In this document: positions 8,294 through 19,575 of the stretch, one piece after another
Layout: the number at the start of each line of letters is the position of its first letter
Position numbering within the stretch: the first letter of the stretch is position 1
Assembly: GCF_037890675.1 (NCBI RefSeq)
Contig: NZ_CP149574.1
Span: forward strand, 4,626,874 to 4,690,873
Source of the DNA: Methylovirgula sp. 4M-Z18
GTDB taxonomy: Bacteria; Pseudomonadota; Alphaproteobacteria; Rhizobiales; Beijerinckiaceae
Direction: 5' to 3'
DNA: 64,000 bases
Translations under genes and position numbers: made by a program
Notes under the pieces: model-generated
The model's input: the letters and a program-made list of their open reading frames with translations, nothing else
What the model was told of the DNA's origin: nothing
Databases searched by the model: none

Positions 8294-9574
8294 TTAAGCC
8301 GCGATCGACAGTGCTTTTTCCAAAAGATCCATGCCTTCGTCGACGATCTTGTCCTCGGCGGTGAGCGGCACGAGAATGCGGATCGTATTGTTGTAGACGC
8401 CGCAGGAGAGCAGCACCAGGCCGAGGTCGAGGGCCTTGGAGGTCACGCGCTTGGTCGCATCCGCATCGGGCTCGACCGAGCCGTGATGCTTGACGAGTTC
8501 AAAGCCGATCATCGCGCCGGGGCCGCGGATGGCGGCGATGGGCAGCAGGTCGTTGCGATGTTGCAGCGCCTCGAGCCGCGCCCTGATTTTCGCGCCCATG
8601 GCGTTCGAGCGCTCCAGCAGCTTCTCGTCGCGGATGACGTCAAGAACGGCGAGCGCTGCGGCGCAGGCGACCGGCGAACCGGCATAGGTGCCGCCCAAAC
8701 CGCCCGGCTCCGGCCCGTCCATGATCTCGGCCTTGCCGATCACGCCCGACAGCGGGAAGCCGCCGGCGAGGGATTTCGCAATGGTGATCATGTCCGGCTC
8801 GACGCCGGAATGCTCGATGCCGAACATCTTGCCCGTGCGGGCAAAGCCAGTCTGCACCTCGTCGGCGATCAGCAGAATGCCGTGGTCGTCACAGATCTTC
8901 CGCAAGGCGACGAGCAATTCCGTCGGCGCCTCATAGAAGCCGCCTTCGCCCTGCACCGGCTCGATGATGATCGCGGCGACACGCTCGGGATCGATGTCCG
9001 CCTTGAACAGGAAGTTGAGATATTTCAGCGAATCTTCAACGGTCACGCCGTGATGCGGGATCGGGAAGGGGACGTGGAACACGTCGGCCGGCATAGCACC
9101 GAATTTCTTCTTATAGGGCAGCACCTTGCCGGTCAGCGCCATGGTCAAGGTCGTGCGGCCGTGGAAACCGCCGGTGAAGGCGATGACGCCGCCGCGGCCG
9201 GTATAGGCGCGTGCCGTCTTGATGGCGTTTTCGACCGCCTCTGCGCCAGTCGTATAAAGCGCGGTCTTGGCTTCGCCCTTGAACGGCGCCAGCTTGTTCA
9301 GGCGCTCGCACAATTCGACATAGGGCTCATACGCCAGCACCTGGAAGGCGGTGTGGGTGAAGAGCTTTAACTGCTCCTCGACGGCGGCCATGACCTTGGG
9401 GTGGCGATGGCCGGTGTTGAGCACGGCGATGCCGCCGGCAAAATCCACATAGCGCTTGCCTTCCACATCCCAGATTTCCGCGTTTTCCGCGCGCGCGGCG
9501 TAAACGGACGTAGCATGCGCGATTCCGCGCGGCACGGCGGCGTTGCGGCGGGCAAGCAAAGAGGCATTGGACAT
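8294..9574 (-). CDS. gabT: 4-aminobutyrate aminotransferase
   Basis: A 426-residue class III PLP aminotransferase that moves the amino group of GABA to 2-oxoglutarate, giving succinate semialdehyde. It has the TTGAEAVENAIK phosphate-binding segment, the FHGRT motif, IIEPVQGEGGF, ADEVQTGFARTG, and the PLP lysine K267 in ITIAKSLAGGFPLSG, where E. coli GabT has its lysine. The ATG at 9574 has TGGAGC as ribosome site; the upstream in-frame extension lacks support. No gabD-type gene is adjacent, although an aldehyde dehydrogenase lies near 14 kb. Ornithine-type aminotransferases are close relatives, but the overall motif set favours GabT. Confidence 0.9.
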   Translation of the reverse strand: MSNASLLARRNAAVPRGIAHATSVYAARAENAEIWDVEGKRYVDFAGGIAVLNTGHRHPKVMAAVEEQLKLFTHTAFQVLAYEPYVELCERLNKLAPFKGEAKTALYTTGAEAVENAIKTARAYTGRGGVIAFTGGFHGRTTLTMALTGKVLPYKKKFGAMPADVFHVPFPIPHHGVTVEDSLKYLNFLFKADIDPERVAAIIIEPVQGEGGFYEAPTELLVALRKICDDHGILLIADEVQTGFARTGKMFGIEHSGVEPDMITIAKSLAGGFPLSGVIGKAEIMDGPEPGGLGGTYAGSPVACAAALAVLDVIRDEKLLERSNAMGAKIRARLEALQHRNDLLPIAAIRGPGAMIGFELVKHHGSVEPDADATKRVTSKALDLGLVLLSCGVYNNTIRILVPLTAEDKIVDEGMDLLEKALSIAA

Positions 9575-9650
9575 AAAAGAGCTCCAGACGAATGTAGGGA
9601 AAGCTAACTGCATTCCAGCATGAATGCGCCCGGCAGCCTAGTTCAAAATG

Positions 9651-9687
9651 CACCGCCAATGGTGCCAAAAAAGCACCGATGGCGGTG
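9651..9687 (-). terminator. Intrinsic terminator after the HNH gene
   Basis: Two 15-base arms (9651-9665 and 9673-9687) pair at 13 of 15 positions around an A/T loop. On the minus strand the hairpin is followed by CATTTTG. It starts just past the HNH stop codon and lies upstream of gabT. Confidence 0.6.
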
Positions 9688-9692
9688 TTGGC

Positions 9693-10229
9693 TCAGGGCC
9701 GGATCTCGCTATCCCAGTAGAGATAGTCGACCCAGCTTTCGTGCAGGTAGTTCGGCGGATAGTTCTGCCCCGCCGCGAACAATTCGTACGGCAGCGGCTT
9801 GCGCGGCATGACCCGTGGGCGCATGTCCATCCGGCTTCCCTTCGCGCCGTTGCAGGCATGGCAGGCGGCGACGATATTTTCCCAGCTCGTCGCGCCGCCC
9901 CTGGAGCGCGGCACGACGTGGTCGAATGTCAGGCCCTTCGCCTCAAACATCCCGCCGCAATATTGGCAGCTGAACCGGTCGCGCAAATAGACGTTGAACC
10001 GCGTGAAGGCGACGTTGCGGCCGGCCTTCTGGTAGGCCTTCAGCGCGATGACCGAGGGCAGCCGCATGGTGCGGCTCGGACTGCGCGCCACCGCATCATA
10101 TTCTGCGACCACCGTCACCCGTCCGCGAATGACAGCGCGCAGCGCGTCCTGCCACGAGACGAGCGAGAGCGGGAAGTAGGACAGCGGCTGGTAATCGGCG
10201 TTCAAGAGCAATGTAGAGTGTTGAGACAT
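9693..10229 (-). CDS. HNH endonuclease family protein
   Basis: A 178-residue protein with an HNH/ββα-metal nuclease module at about residues 85-135: CQYCGG, then FDHVVPRSRGG with the catalytic His, and ACHACNGAKG. The two CxxC pairs probably bind a structural zinc. The N-terminus (LLLNADYQPLSYFPLSLVSW) is the conserved head of a widely distributed chromosomal HNH family common in alphaproteobacteria, which is not linked to a restriction system. Its cellular role is unknown. An intrinsic terminator follows it. Confidence 0.85.
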   Translation of the reverse strand: MSQHSTLLLNADYQPLSYFPLSLVSWQDALRAVIRGRVTVVAEYDAVARSPSRTMRLPSVIALKAYQKAGRNVAFTRFNVYLRDRFSCQYCGGMFEAKGLTFDHVVPRSRGGATSWENIVAACHACNGAKGSRMDMRPRVMPRKPLPYELFAAGQNYPPNYLHESWVDYLYWDSEIRP

Positions 10230-10711
10230 GACGCACCTTGCTGCGTGGTTCTCCTGCCGGTTTTAAGGGTTGCGTTCGAGGGATTTTTGGACCGCATGCA
10301 CGATCCGACGGCAAACGACATGCGCCGGCACTCGAAAATCAGGGGCAATGTGAATGTCGCGTCATAGTCCCTCCGTGGAACGCGGAGGGAAAACCCACCG
10401 CGATTAAGAGTGGGCTTCTTGCGAACTCGGGTGTGTGCCGTTGCAAGAAGGAGTGGCGTACGAACCCATGCGGCGGCCATCGCGCAGCCCATGTGCTGGC
10501 TGTGCGGCGGTGGCGCTGAGCGCGATGGCAAAGGTGCCGGTCGTGCGCATAGGGTCCTCGAACAAAAGGCTTCGACGCGCGAAGCATCTGACGAAGTATA
10601 GAGTCAAAATTATGGCTGGGCGTCAAGTCAGATCGGCGCATGCCCTTCGCCGACCGCCCAAACCCGCGCATTTTCCTTGGCGAGCGCCGCGCGCCCTGCT
10701 ATTCCCGCGCC
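10230..10711. other. Intergenic stretch upstream of lepA
   Basis: About 480 bp between the divergent HNH gene and lepA. Overlapping open frames on both strands look random and have no recognisable product. A hairpin with 8-bp arms tccctccg (10368-10375) and cggaggga (10383-10390), followed by aaaac, is the only clear structure. Promoters for both flanking genes are expected here. Confidence 0.45.
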
Positions 10712-12517
<1,806 letters not shown>

Positions 12518-13276
12518 TCAGATCGACCGCCCGCCATCCACATCGAGGGCGACACCCGTGATCATCGACGCGGCTGGCGAGCAGAGGAAAGCCGCCGCCT
12601 CGGCGAGATCTTCCGACTTCAACAAGCGTCCCATCGGGATCGAGGCGCGGAATTTCTCGCGCATCTCTTCCGTATCCTCGCCCATGAAGGTCGCGAGCAG
12701 CGGCGTTTCGCCCGCCACCGGATTGAGCGCGACGACACGGATGTTGTAGGGGGCGAGTTCGATCGCGAGTGCTTTCGTCGCCGAGACAACCCAGCCCTTG
12801 GTCGCATTGTACCAGGCGAGGTTCGGGCGCGGGCGCGCCGCACCGGTCGAGGCGATGTTGAGAATGACACCGCCGCCGGCGCGCTTGAAATGCGGAATGA
12901 CCGCGCGCGTCGTAAGGTAAATGCCGCGCACATTGATGCCAAGAATACGGTCGAACTCCTCCGGTGCGACCAATTCGGCATTTTGCGGCTTGTGACCGAT
13001 ACCCGCATTGTTGACGAGTATATCCAGCCGCCCGAATGCGCCAAGGGTCACGGCGACGGCCGTATCGACATCCTGCTCAATGGCGACGTCGGCTGCGAGC
13101 GCGCGAGCATTTGCGCCAATCTCGCGCGCGACGCGCTCCGCGCCGGCCTTATCGCGATCGAGCACCATGATTTTCGCGCCGTCGGCGGCAAAGCGCTTCG
13201 CCATGCCCTCGCCGAACCCCGACCCGGCCCCGGTGATGAGTGCAACTTTATCCTTGAGCGACACGTCGCCTCTCAT
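12518..13276 (-). CDS. Short-chain dehydrogenase/reductase
   Basis: A 252-residue classical SDR. The NAD(P)-binding turn is TGAGSGFG (15-22), NNAG lies near 89-92, and the catalytic set is S143, Y156 and K160 in WYNATKG. The acidic residue after beta-2 (VLDRDK) favours NAD(H). It follows the aldehyde dehydrogenase with one base between stop and start, so the pair probably oxidises an alcohol and then its aldehyde; the substrate is unknown. An alternative GTG (residue 5, VSLKDKVAL) is also plausible as start. Confidence 0.87.
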   Translation of the reverse strand: MRGDVSLKDKVALITGAGSGFGEGMAKRFAADGAKIMVLDRDKAGAERVAREIGANARALAADVAIEQDVDTAVAVTLGAFGRLDILVNNAGIGHKPQNAELVAPEEFDRILGINVRGIYLTTRAVIPHFKRAGGGVILNIASTGAARPRPNLAWYNATKGWVVSATKALAIELAPYNIRVVALNPVAGETPLLATFMGEDTEEMREKFRASIPMGRLLKSEDLAEAAAFLCSPAASMITGVALDVDGGRSI

Positions 13277-13277
13277 T

Positions 13278-14753
13278 TCATCCGTGATAGACTGATACGG
13301 TCTTCAAAGTGGCAAAGCCATAGAGCGCTTCAAAGCCCTTCTCGCGGCCATGCCCCGACCGTTTGACACCGCCGAACGGTAATTCGATCCCGCCGCCCGC
13401 GCCATAATTGTTGACGAAGACCTGCCCCGACTGAATTGCGCGCGCCAGACGGAACTGCCGGCCGCCGTCGCGGGTCCAAATGCCGCATACAAGGCCGTAC
13501 GCTGTGCCATTGGCGAGCGCGATGGCTTCCTCTTCCATGTCGAACGGCGCGATTGCCTGCACCGGACCGAAAATCTCTTCCTGCATCAGCGGGTGATCGG
13601 CCGGTACGTCGCGCAGCAAAGTCGGTAGAACATAGGCGCCGCCCGCCGGCGCATCGGCTGCAAGCTCACCCTGCGCCGCGATGCGCAACCCGTCTTTGCG
13701 CGCGAGATCGAGATAAGTCTCGATGATCGTCTTCTGGCGCAGCGAGACGACCGGACCGACCGCGGGATCTGCGCTCGCCGGGCCGACTTTGAGCGCGCGA
13801 TAAAGCGCGCTCATGCGCGCAACGACCTCTTCATAGACGCCGCGTTCGACCAGAATGCGCGAGGAGGCCGAGCAGGTCTGTCCGGCATTTTGAATGCCGG
13901 CATTGACGAGGAAGGGGAGGGCGCGCTCGAGGTCGGCGTCGGCGAAGACGATTTGCGGCGACTTGCCGCCGAGTTCGAGCGTCACCGGCACCGTGTTCTT
14001 GGCTGCGGCCGCCTGCACCAATTCGCCCGTGCGCCGCGATCCGGTGAAGGAAATATGATTGACGCCCGAGTGTTCGGCGAGCGCCGCGCCGGCCTCGGCG
14101 CCAAGGCCCGTGACGATGTTGAGCGCGCCAGGCGGCAGGCCGGCCTCCTTTGCGATCCGCGCAAATTCCAGGGCCGTCAGGCAGGCTTCCTCCGCGGGCT
14201 TGACGACAGCGGCATTGCCCATGGCCAGCGCCGCGCCGAGACTTCGGCCCAGGATCTGCATCGGATAGTTCCACGGAATGATATGCCCGGTTACGCCATG
14301 CGGCTCATAGAGCGTGAACACGGTGAAGCCATTCTGATAGGGCAGGGTGTCGCCATGTACCTTGTCGGCGCTTGCGCCATAGAATTCGAAATAGCGGGCG
14401 AGCGCGACGACATCGGCACGTGCCTGGGTCAGCGGCTTGCCGACATCCTTGGATTCGAGTTCGGTCAGCCGGTCGATATGGCGCAGAACCGCGTCCGAGA
14501 TTTTGTGCAGCACGCGGCCGCGCGCGGTGGCGCTCATTCGGCCCCAATCGCCGCCGAGCGCCGCGCGGGCCGCCTCGACCGCGAGATCGACATCGGCTTT
14601 CGTGCCGCGCGCAATGGTCGCCAGGTCGCTGCCGTCGGACGGATTCTTGATCACGATCTCGCCGCCCGCGACGGCGTCCCGCCATTGATCGGCGATGAAG
14701 TTGCCGTAGCGCAGCAGGCTGGAGACGCGCGTCACACCGTCGGGCGCCAGCAT
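13278..14753 (-). CDS. NAD(P)+-dependent aldehyde dehydrogenase
   Basis: A 491-residue aldehyde dehydrogenase. It has the general base E260 in LELGGKSPQ, the catalytic Cys C294 in NAGQTCSASSR, the IIPWNYP cofactor motif near 158, and EEIFGP toward the C-terminus. The start at 14753 is set by a strong CAGGAGGGAACA ribosome site; the longer frame adds 31 unrelated residues. Genes of this type act on betaine aldehyde, gamma-glutamyl-aminobutyraldehyde or similar compounds; the sequence does not decide. It is coupled to the downstream SDR. Confidence 0.92.
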   Translation of the reverse strand: MLAPDGVTRVSSLLRYGNFIADQWRDAVAGGEIVIKNPSDGSDLATIARGTKADVDLAVEAARAALGGDWGRMSATARGRVLHKISDAVLRHIDRLTELESKDVGKPLTQARADVVALARYFEFYGASADKVHGDTLPYQNGFTVFTLYEPHGVTGHIIPWNYPMQILGRSLGAALAMGNAAVVKPAEEACLTALEFARIAKEAGLPPGALNIVTGLGAEAGAALAEHSGVNHISFTGSRRTGELVQAAAAKNTVPVTLELGGKSPQIVFADADLERALPFLVNAGIQNAGQTCSASSRILVERGVYEEVVARMSALYRALKVGPASADPAVGPVVSLRQKTIIETYLDLARKDGLRIAAQGELAADAPAGGAYVLPTLLRDVPADHPLMQEEIFGPVQAIAPFDMEEEAIALANGTAYGLVCGIWTRDGGRQFRLARAIQSGQVFVNNYGAGGGIELPFGGVKRSGHGREKGFEALYGFATLKTVSVYHG

Positions 14754-15018
14754 TGTTCCCTCCTGAAGCTCGATTGCCTCTTGCCCCCGGCAACGTGTTC
14801 CTTCCGGCCCCATCGAGACGGGCTTAGACGCGCTGCGAAAAGGCAAATATTCACGTATTTCAAGGCACTGTAGCCAGGAAATCCGGTCCGATCAATGCGC
14901 TTTGGAACAATGTCTTGCTTCGGTCAAATGAACCCGACAAGATGCGAGATGGGGCTGCTTCCGGCATGTGCTGCGTCAAATCGACCGCGTGTTGGGAAGG
15001 CTGCGGGGAGGATATTCC

Positions 15019-16605
15019 GTGCGTTATTATCCGTTGATCGCCTGTATTGCCGGCGCCATTGTTTTTCTCCTGCTTTCGCCCTGGCTCGGCAGCGCCGCCA
15101 TCCTGCCCTTTGCCGTTTGCGCGATCCTGACCGCCATCGGCATTCACGACATGCAGCAGACGAAACATTCGATCCGGCGCAATTACCCGATCCTCGCCAA
15201 CATCCGCTTCATGCTGGAAGAAGTCCGGCCCGAGATCCGGCAATATTTTCTGGAGAGCGACACAGACGGCGCGCCCTACAACCGCAATACGCGCGCGATC
15301 GCCTATCAGCGCGCGAAACATCAATTGGACCGCCGTCCCTTCGGCACGCTCGAGAATGTCTATGGCGACCAATTCGAATGGCTGGCCCATTCGATTACGC
15401 CGACCCATGTCGAGCATTACGATTTTCGCGTGCCGGTCGGCGGTCCGCAATGCGCGCAGCCCTATTCGCTCTCGCTGTTCAACATTTCGGCGATGAGCTT
15501 CGGCTCGCTCAGCGCCAATGCGATCATGGCGCTCAACAAAGGCGCCAAACTCGGTGGCTTCGCCCATGACACCGGCGAAGGCGGCTATAGCAAGTATCAC
15601 CAGGCTAACGGCGGCGACATCATCTGGGAAATCGGCTCCGGCTATTTCGGTTGCCGCGACGAGAAAGGCCATTTCTCACCTGAGCGTTTTGCCGCCGCGG
15701 CGAAAAATCCGCAGATCAAGATGATCGAAATCAAACTTTCGCAAGGCGCCAAACCCGGCCATGGCGGCGTGTTGCCGGGCGCGAAGGTCAGCGCCGAAAT
15801 CGCGGCGACGCGCGGCGTGCCGCAAGGGGTCGATTGCGTGTCGCCGGCGGGCCATTCGGCCTTCTCGACCCCAACCGAAATGGTGCAGTTCATTCAGCAA
15901 TTGCGCGAACTCTCGGGGGGCAAGCCGGTCGGCTTCAAACTCTGTATCGGCAACCGCTGGGAATTCGCGGCGATCGTCAAAGCGATGGTGGAAACCGGAA
16001 TCCTTGCCGACTTCATCGTCATCGACGGCAAGGAGGGCGGCACCGGTGCGGCGCCGCTCGAATTCACCGATCACGTCGGCACGCCGTTGCGCGACGGGCT
16101 CGTGTTCGCAAACAATTGCCTCGTCGGCGCGGGCTTGCGCGATCGGATCCGGATTGGCGCGAGCGGCCGCATCGTCACAGCCTTCGATATTGCCCGCGTG
16201 CTCTCGCTCGGCGCTGATTGGTGCAATGCGGCGCGCGGCTTCATGTTCGCACTCGGCTGCGTGCAATCGCTCTCCTGCCATACCGACCGCTGCCCGACCG
16301 GCGTCGCGACGCAGGATCCGCGGCGCGGGGCAGCGCTGGATGTGCCGGACAAGGCCGCACGCGTGCATCGCTTCCACGATTCCACTTTGCAGGCCTTGAG
16401 CGAACTCATCGGCGCCGCCGGACTCGCGCATCCGAACGAGATCAAGCCGAGCCAGATTATGATGCGCACGTCGCTGTCCGAGGTGAAGAGCTTCGCGGAT
16501 ATCTACACGTTCTTGCAGTCCGGCGAACTCCTGGCTGGCAGCGCCAACAAAACCTATGCGGACATCTGGGCGATGGCCGATGCGCAGAGTTTCAAGCCGG
16601 CATGA
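15019..16605 (+). CDS. FMN-binding glutamate synthase-like protein
   Basis: A 528-residue protein with two N-terminal transmembrane helices (about residues 4-45) followed by a GltB-type FMN barrel: AMSFGSLS, GEGGYSKYH, QGAKPGHGGVLPG, DGKEGGTGAAP, and a C-x5-C-x4-C cluster ending CHTDRCPTGVATQDP, as in the 3Fe-4S site of true glutamate synthase. It lacks the amidotransferase and GXGXG domains, so it cannot make glutamate from glutamine alone. The GTG at 15019 is preferred over the upstream GTG at 14968 because GGGGAGG precedes it and family members start with MRYxP. The physiological substrate is uncertain. Confidence 0.88.
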   Translation: MRYYPLIACIAGAIVFLLLSPWLGSAAILPFAVCAILTAIGIHDMQQTKHSIRRNYPILANIRFMLEEVRPEIRQYFLESDTDGAPYNRNTRAIAYQRAKHQLDRRPFGTLENVYGDQFEWLAHSITPTHVEHYDFRVPVGGPQCAQPYSLSLFNISAMSFGSLSANAIMALNKGAKLGGFAHDTGEGGYSKYHQANGGDIIWEIGSGYFGCRDEKGHFSPERFAAAAKNPQIKMIEIKLSQGAKPGHGGVLPGAKVSAEIAATRGVPQGVDCVSPAGHSAFSTPTEMVQFIQQLRELSGGKPVGFKLCIGNRWEFAAIVKAMVETGILADFIVIDGKEGGTGAAPLEFTDHVGTPLRDGLVFANNCLVGAGLRDRIRIGASGRIVTAFDIARVLSLGADWCNAARGFMFALGCVQSLSCHTDRCPTGVATQDPRRGAALDVPDKAARVHRFHDSTLQALSELIGAAGLAHPNEIKPSQIMMRTSLSEVKSFADIYTFLQSGELLAGSANKTYADIWAMADAQSFKPA

Positions 16606-16967
16606 GCAGCCTTGAACGGATCGTTGGACGCTCTATCTCTCAGCGCGTTATGCGCAAGCGATTGAACGTCCTTAATTGCCTATTGATTGCGTTGCTGAGC
16701 GTGGGCTTGGCGTCCGGTGCCGAAGCGGCGCGGAAAAACGCGTTTTCCTGTCCGATCCGGCATGTGTGCGCGGATCCGCATCGGGCCGCGGGCAGTGCGT
16801 GCACCCATTATGTCACGATGATTTCCTGCAAGGAATTGCGCACGCAGCAGACAGCCTCGACGCCGGCAAAACCAGCGCCGGTGGCGAAATCAAAATCGAA
16901 GCCTACTCGAGCAGCATGCGCTTCAAAAGCTCGATCTCATCGGAAAGGCTCTTGTCCGCACCGGTAA
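16602..16967 (+). CDS. Small secreted cysteine-containing protein, hypothetical
   Basis: 121 codons starting at an ATG that overlaps the previous gene's TGA (ATGA). Residues 17-42 ([10 protein letters not shown] onward to GAEA) look like a signal peptide. The short mature part has Cys at [11 protein letters not shown] and SCKEL, which could form two disulfides, followed by a Lys/Pro/Ala-rich tail. A second ATG at 16650 would give just the signal-peptide form. The last 65 bases overlap the 3' end of dnaA on the other strand, so the tail may be partly accidental. No family is recognised. Confidence 0.5.
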   Translation: MSSLERIVGRSISQRVMRKRLNVLNCLLIALLSVGLASGAEAARKNAFSCPIRHVCADPHRAAGSACTHYVTMISCKELRTQQTASTPAKPAPVAKSKSKPTRAACASKARSHRKGSCPHR

Positions 16968-18441
16968 GCCCTTCGATCTTGCGCACCGCGTGCAGGACGG
17001 TCGTGTGATCGCGTCCGCCGAAGCGGCGGCCGATTTCGGGCAAGGAGCGCAGGGTCAAGACCTTCGACAGGAACATCGCGATCTGGCGCGGCCGCACGAC
17101 GGTGGCGGTGCGACGCGACGAGAGAATATCGGCGCGACTCACATTGTAGTGATTGGCGACGAGCTTCTGAATGTCTTCGATCTTCACGCGCTTGGGCTCG
17201 CGCGTGCGAATGAGATCGCGGATCGCGTTCTCCGCCGTCTCGACGCTCAGCGGCGCGCCGGAAAGCGTCGTATGCGCCAGCAGGCGATTGACCGCACCGT
17301 CGAGATCGCGGCCATTGGTGGTGATGGCGTGCGCCACATATGACACGACCGCGTTCGGCACGTCGAAGCCTGGCTGCGTCGCCTTGGCGGCTTGGATCCG
17401 CGTTTCGAGAATCTTCACGCGCAAGGCTTCGTCGAGCGCGCCCATCTCGACGCACAGGCCGCAGGCAAGGCGCGAGCGCACCCGCTCTTCGAGCGCTTCG
17501 AGATCGGACGGCGGACGATCCGCGGCGATAACGATCTGACGCCCCGCATCCATCAGCGCATTCAGCGTGTGGCAGAATTCCTGTTGGATCTGCTTGCCCT
17601 GCAAGAATTGCACGTCGTCGATGATCAGCACGTCGATCGCGCGCAGCTTTTCCTTGAAGGCGATGGCCGTTTGCGCTTTGAGCGCCGAGACGAAACCGTA
17701 CATGAATTTTTCAGCGGTCAGATAGATCACGCGCCGGCGCTGTTCGCTCGCCGCATGGGCGACCGCTTGCAAGAGATGGGTTTTGCCGAGGCCGACGCTC
17801 GCGTGAATGTAGAGCGGATTATATAGCGCCGGATCGCCTGGCTTGCCGTTCGCGACATTCTGCGCGGCTGCATGCGCCAATTGATTGGAACGGCCGATCA
17901 GGAAACTCCCGAAGGAGAGCCGGCGATCGAGCGGCGAGCCGCTCAGACCATCGACTTCCGTCGCCGCCGTGACTTTGGCCGAAGGCGCGCGCGGTGCACT
18001 CGACGCAGCGCGATGCAGAGCGCGCTCCGCTGCGTCCGCCGCTACCTCGAGCGCTTTGTGCGGCACTGCCGCAGCCATTTCCGCGCCGCGCACCAGGCGC
18101 GGCGGCGCTGCCGGCCGCGACACGGCCGAGCGCAGATTCACATGCAGAGTCTTGATCTCGCGATGTTCGGCCGCGAGCGCTGCAACCAACTTGTCGGTGT
18201 AGTGAGATTCGATCCAGCTCTTCAGGAAACGCGTCGGCACCGAGAGCTCTGCCGTACCGGCACAGATCGCGTCGAGCTCCACACGGCCAAACCAGGCGTT
18301 GAAGGTTTCTTCGCCGAGTTCGGCCTTCAAGCGGCGACCGGCACGATGCCAAATTTCTTTCTCGTTCGGAGCGGAATCCTCATCCGCGGATTCGAGTGAC
18401 AGAACGGGCGTATGTGCAGCAGCAGCTTGCGACTTGAACAT
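16903..18441 (-). CDS. dnaA: Chromosomal replication initiator DnaA
   Basis: A 512-residue AAA+ initiator that binds DnaA boxes at oriC. Domain I is [20 protein letters not shown] with WFG and FLKSWI; domain II is a long Ala/Pro-rich linker. Domain III has Walker A GLGKTHLL at about 217 and Walker [10 protein letters not shown] at about 272. Domain IV ends with the DNA-binding signature [15 protein letters not shown]. The ATG at 18441 (MFKSQAAAA) is chosen since the upstream frame has no homology. The gene is not beside dnaN here, and I find no obvious cluster of DnaA boxes in the nearby intergenic DNA. Confidence 0.95.
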   Translation of the reverse strand: MFKSQAAAAHTPVLSLESADEDSAPNEKEIWHRAGRRLKAELGEETFNAWFGRVELDAICAGTAELSVPTRFLKSWIESHYTDKLVAALAAEHREIKTLHVNLRSAVSRPAAPPRLVRGAEMAAAVPHKALEVAADAAERALHRAASSAPRAPSAKVTAATEVDGLSGSPLDRRLSFGSFLIGRSNQLAHAAAQNVANGKPGDPALYNPLYIHASVGLGKTHLLQAVAHAASEQRRRVIYLTAEKFMYGFVSALKAQTAIAFKEKLRAIDVLIIDDVQFLQGKQIQQEFCHTLNALMDAGRQIVIAADRPPSDLEALEERVRSRLACGLCVEMGALDEALRVKILETRIQAAKATQPGFDVPNAVVSYVAHAITTNGRDLDGAVNRLLAHTTLSGAPLSVETAENAIRDLIRTREPKRVKIEDIQKLVANHYNVSRADILSSRRTATVVRPRQIAMFLSKVLTLRSLPEIGRRFGGRDHTTVLHAVRKIEGLTGADKSLSDEIELLKRMLLE

Positions 18442-18499
18442 GGCTGTGGGCTTTTCTGAGCTTGAGGATTTAGGGGAGAAACGTTGCCGGATCGTGTTC

Positions 18500-18946
18500 T
18501 TAAGATTGAATCCAAGGCAACGCGTGCGCCTTCCAGCCATCGACCATCCCGCGATGGCGGGAGGTGTCGGGCGGCCCCTCAAAGCCGCCGGAAATATTGA
18601 AACATTGCGAATAATTCTTGGTCGTCAATGCGCGCGCCGCGGCGAGGCTGCGCGCGCCGGAACGGCACAGAAACAGAATCGGGGCGTCGGACGGGATGCC
18701 GCGGGCGCGCAATTCGTTATCGAGCACGTCGGCGAAATTCGTCGCGACGACCATGGAAGGATATTGCTGCCATTCGATGCAGATCGGGTCGCGATTGACC
18801 GAGCTCAAATCGGGCAGACCCACAAAACTCCACTCGGCCCGAGTGCGAACATCGACCAATTGCGCATCGGCGTGCTGCTTCAGCAGGTCGAAAGCCTCGA
18901 CCGCCGTCACATCACCCGCATATCCTGCCTCTGTATTCATAGTCAC
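18500..18946 (-). CDS. Rhodanese-like domain protein
   Basis: A 148-residue single-domain rhodanese. The substrate-loop cysteine C94 sits in [10 protein letters not shown], preceded by the DVRTRAEW motif near residue 32 and followed by NISGGFEGP. Such proteins carry a persulfide and move sulfur to acceptors, in the cytoplasm here because no signal peptide is visible. It ends 58 bp before dnaA on the same strand and could share its transcript. MTMNTEAG or MNTEAG may be the start. Confidence 0.88.
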   Translation of the reverse strand: MTMNTEAGYAGDVTAVEAFDLLKQHADAQLVDVRTRAEWSFVGLPDLSSVNRDPICIEWQQYPSMVVATNFADVLDNELRARGIPSDAPILFLCRSGARSLAAARALTTKNYSQCFNISGGFEGPPDTSRHRGMVDGWKAHALPWIQS

Positions 18947-19500
18947 AGCTACCCCTCTGCGGACAATACGCCCTCAGTCTAAGCCCCGGCCACATGGCGT
19001 CTTTGTCGGTTTTGTCAGGCCTTCTTAGTAAAGAAACTACGGTACTGACTCTCAATACTCTCGATATAAACGCTTACGTAAATAGGAACTTGGTGCAAAG
19101 CACATTCTCCCCCGCAAACGAGGTTGGTATTGTTTATCAATTCTGGAAAGCCTACGGGAAAGGCCCCGCCGACAAAATGACAATACACAGCGGCATCGGG
19201 CCACGCAACGCAAAGAGTCACGTAATCGTCATGCACGCCCCAAAAACGGGCCAAAAAAAGATTCTTCCCGCTCTCACTTGACTGCCATAATTGGCTGGAA
19301 TCATGGCAGATTTATCCTAGTCTTTTTTGCCTTGTGACAAAGCCTTCGCATTTCAATTCATCGCGCTCGGTCCCGGACCGAAGAGGGTTGTTCAGGCGCC
19401 ATTTCCCCCCTTCCCAAACCCTTGCCCGACAAACCGTTGAATCTAATCAAATTTGCTTGCGCGACCGAAAGCCCCTCGCGGGCAGCAACGGCGGGTGCCG
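18947..19500. other. AT-rich intergenic stretch upstream of the rhodanese
   Basis: This DNA has clearly lower GC content than its flanks. A 95-codon open frame on the plus strand (18994-19281, MASLSVLSGLLSKE...) has no recognisable domain and no ribosome site, so I do not call it a gene. It contains no obvious rpsT, tRNA or DnaA-box cluster. Promoters for the rhodanese-dnaA transcript are expected near its left end. Confidence 0.4.
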
Positions 19501-19501
19501 C

Positions 19502-19538
19502 CGATATAATAACGCCGCCGCCCGGATGGGCGGCGGCG
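19502..19538 (-). terminator. Intrinsic terminator after the Pro/Ala-rich exported protein
   Basis: Perfect 11-bp arms, cgccgccgccc (19513-19523) and gggcggcggcg (19528-19538), close a 4-base loop. On the minus strand the hairpin is followed by TTATTATAT. It lies about 40 bp past the stop of the upstream minus-strand gene. Confidence 0.75.
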
Positions 19539-19575
19539 ACCATAGTTGACAAGTAAATCATTTTCTGCCGGGGCA

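Noticed and set aside
18994-19281. 95-codon frame in the AT-rich gap upstream of the rhodanese
   Set aside because: No ribosome site, domain, or conserved motif; the opposite strand is similarly open.
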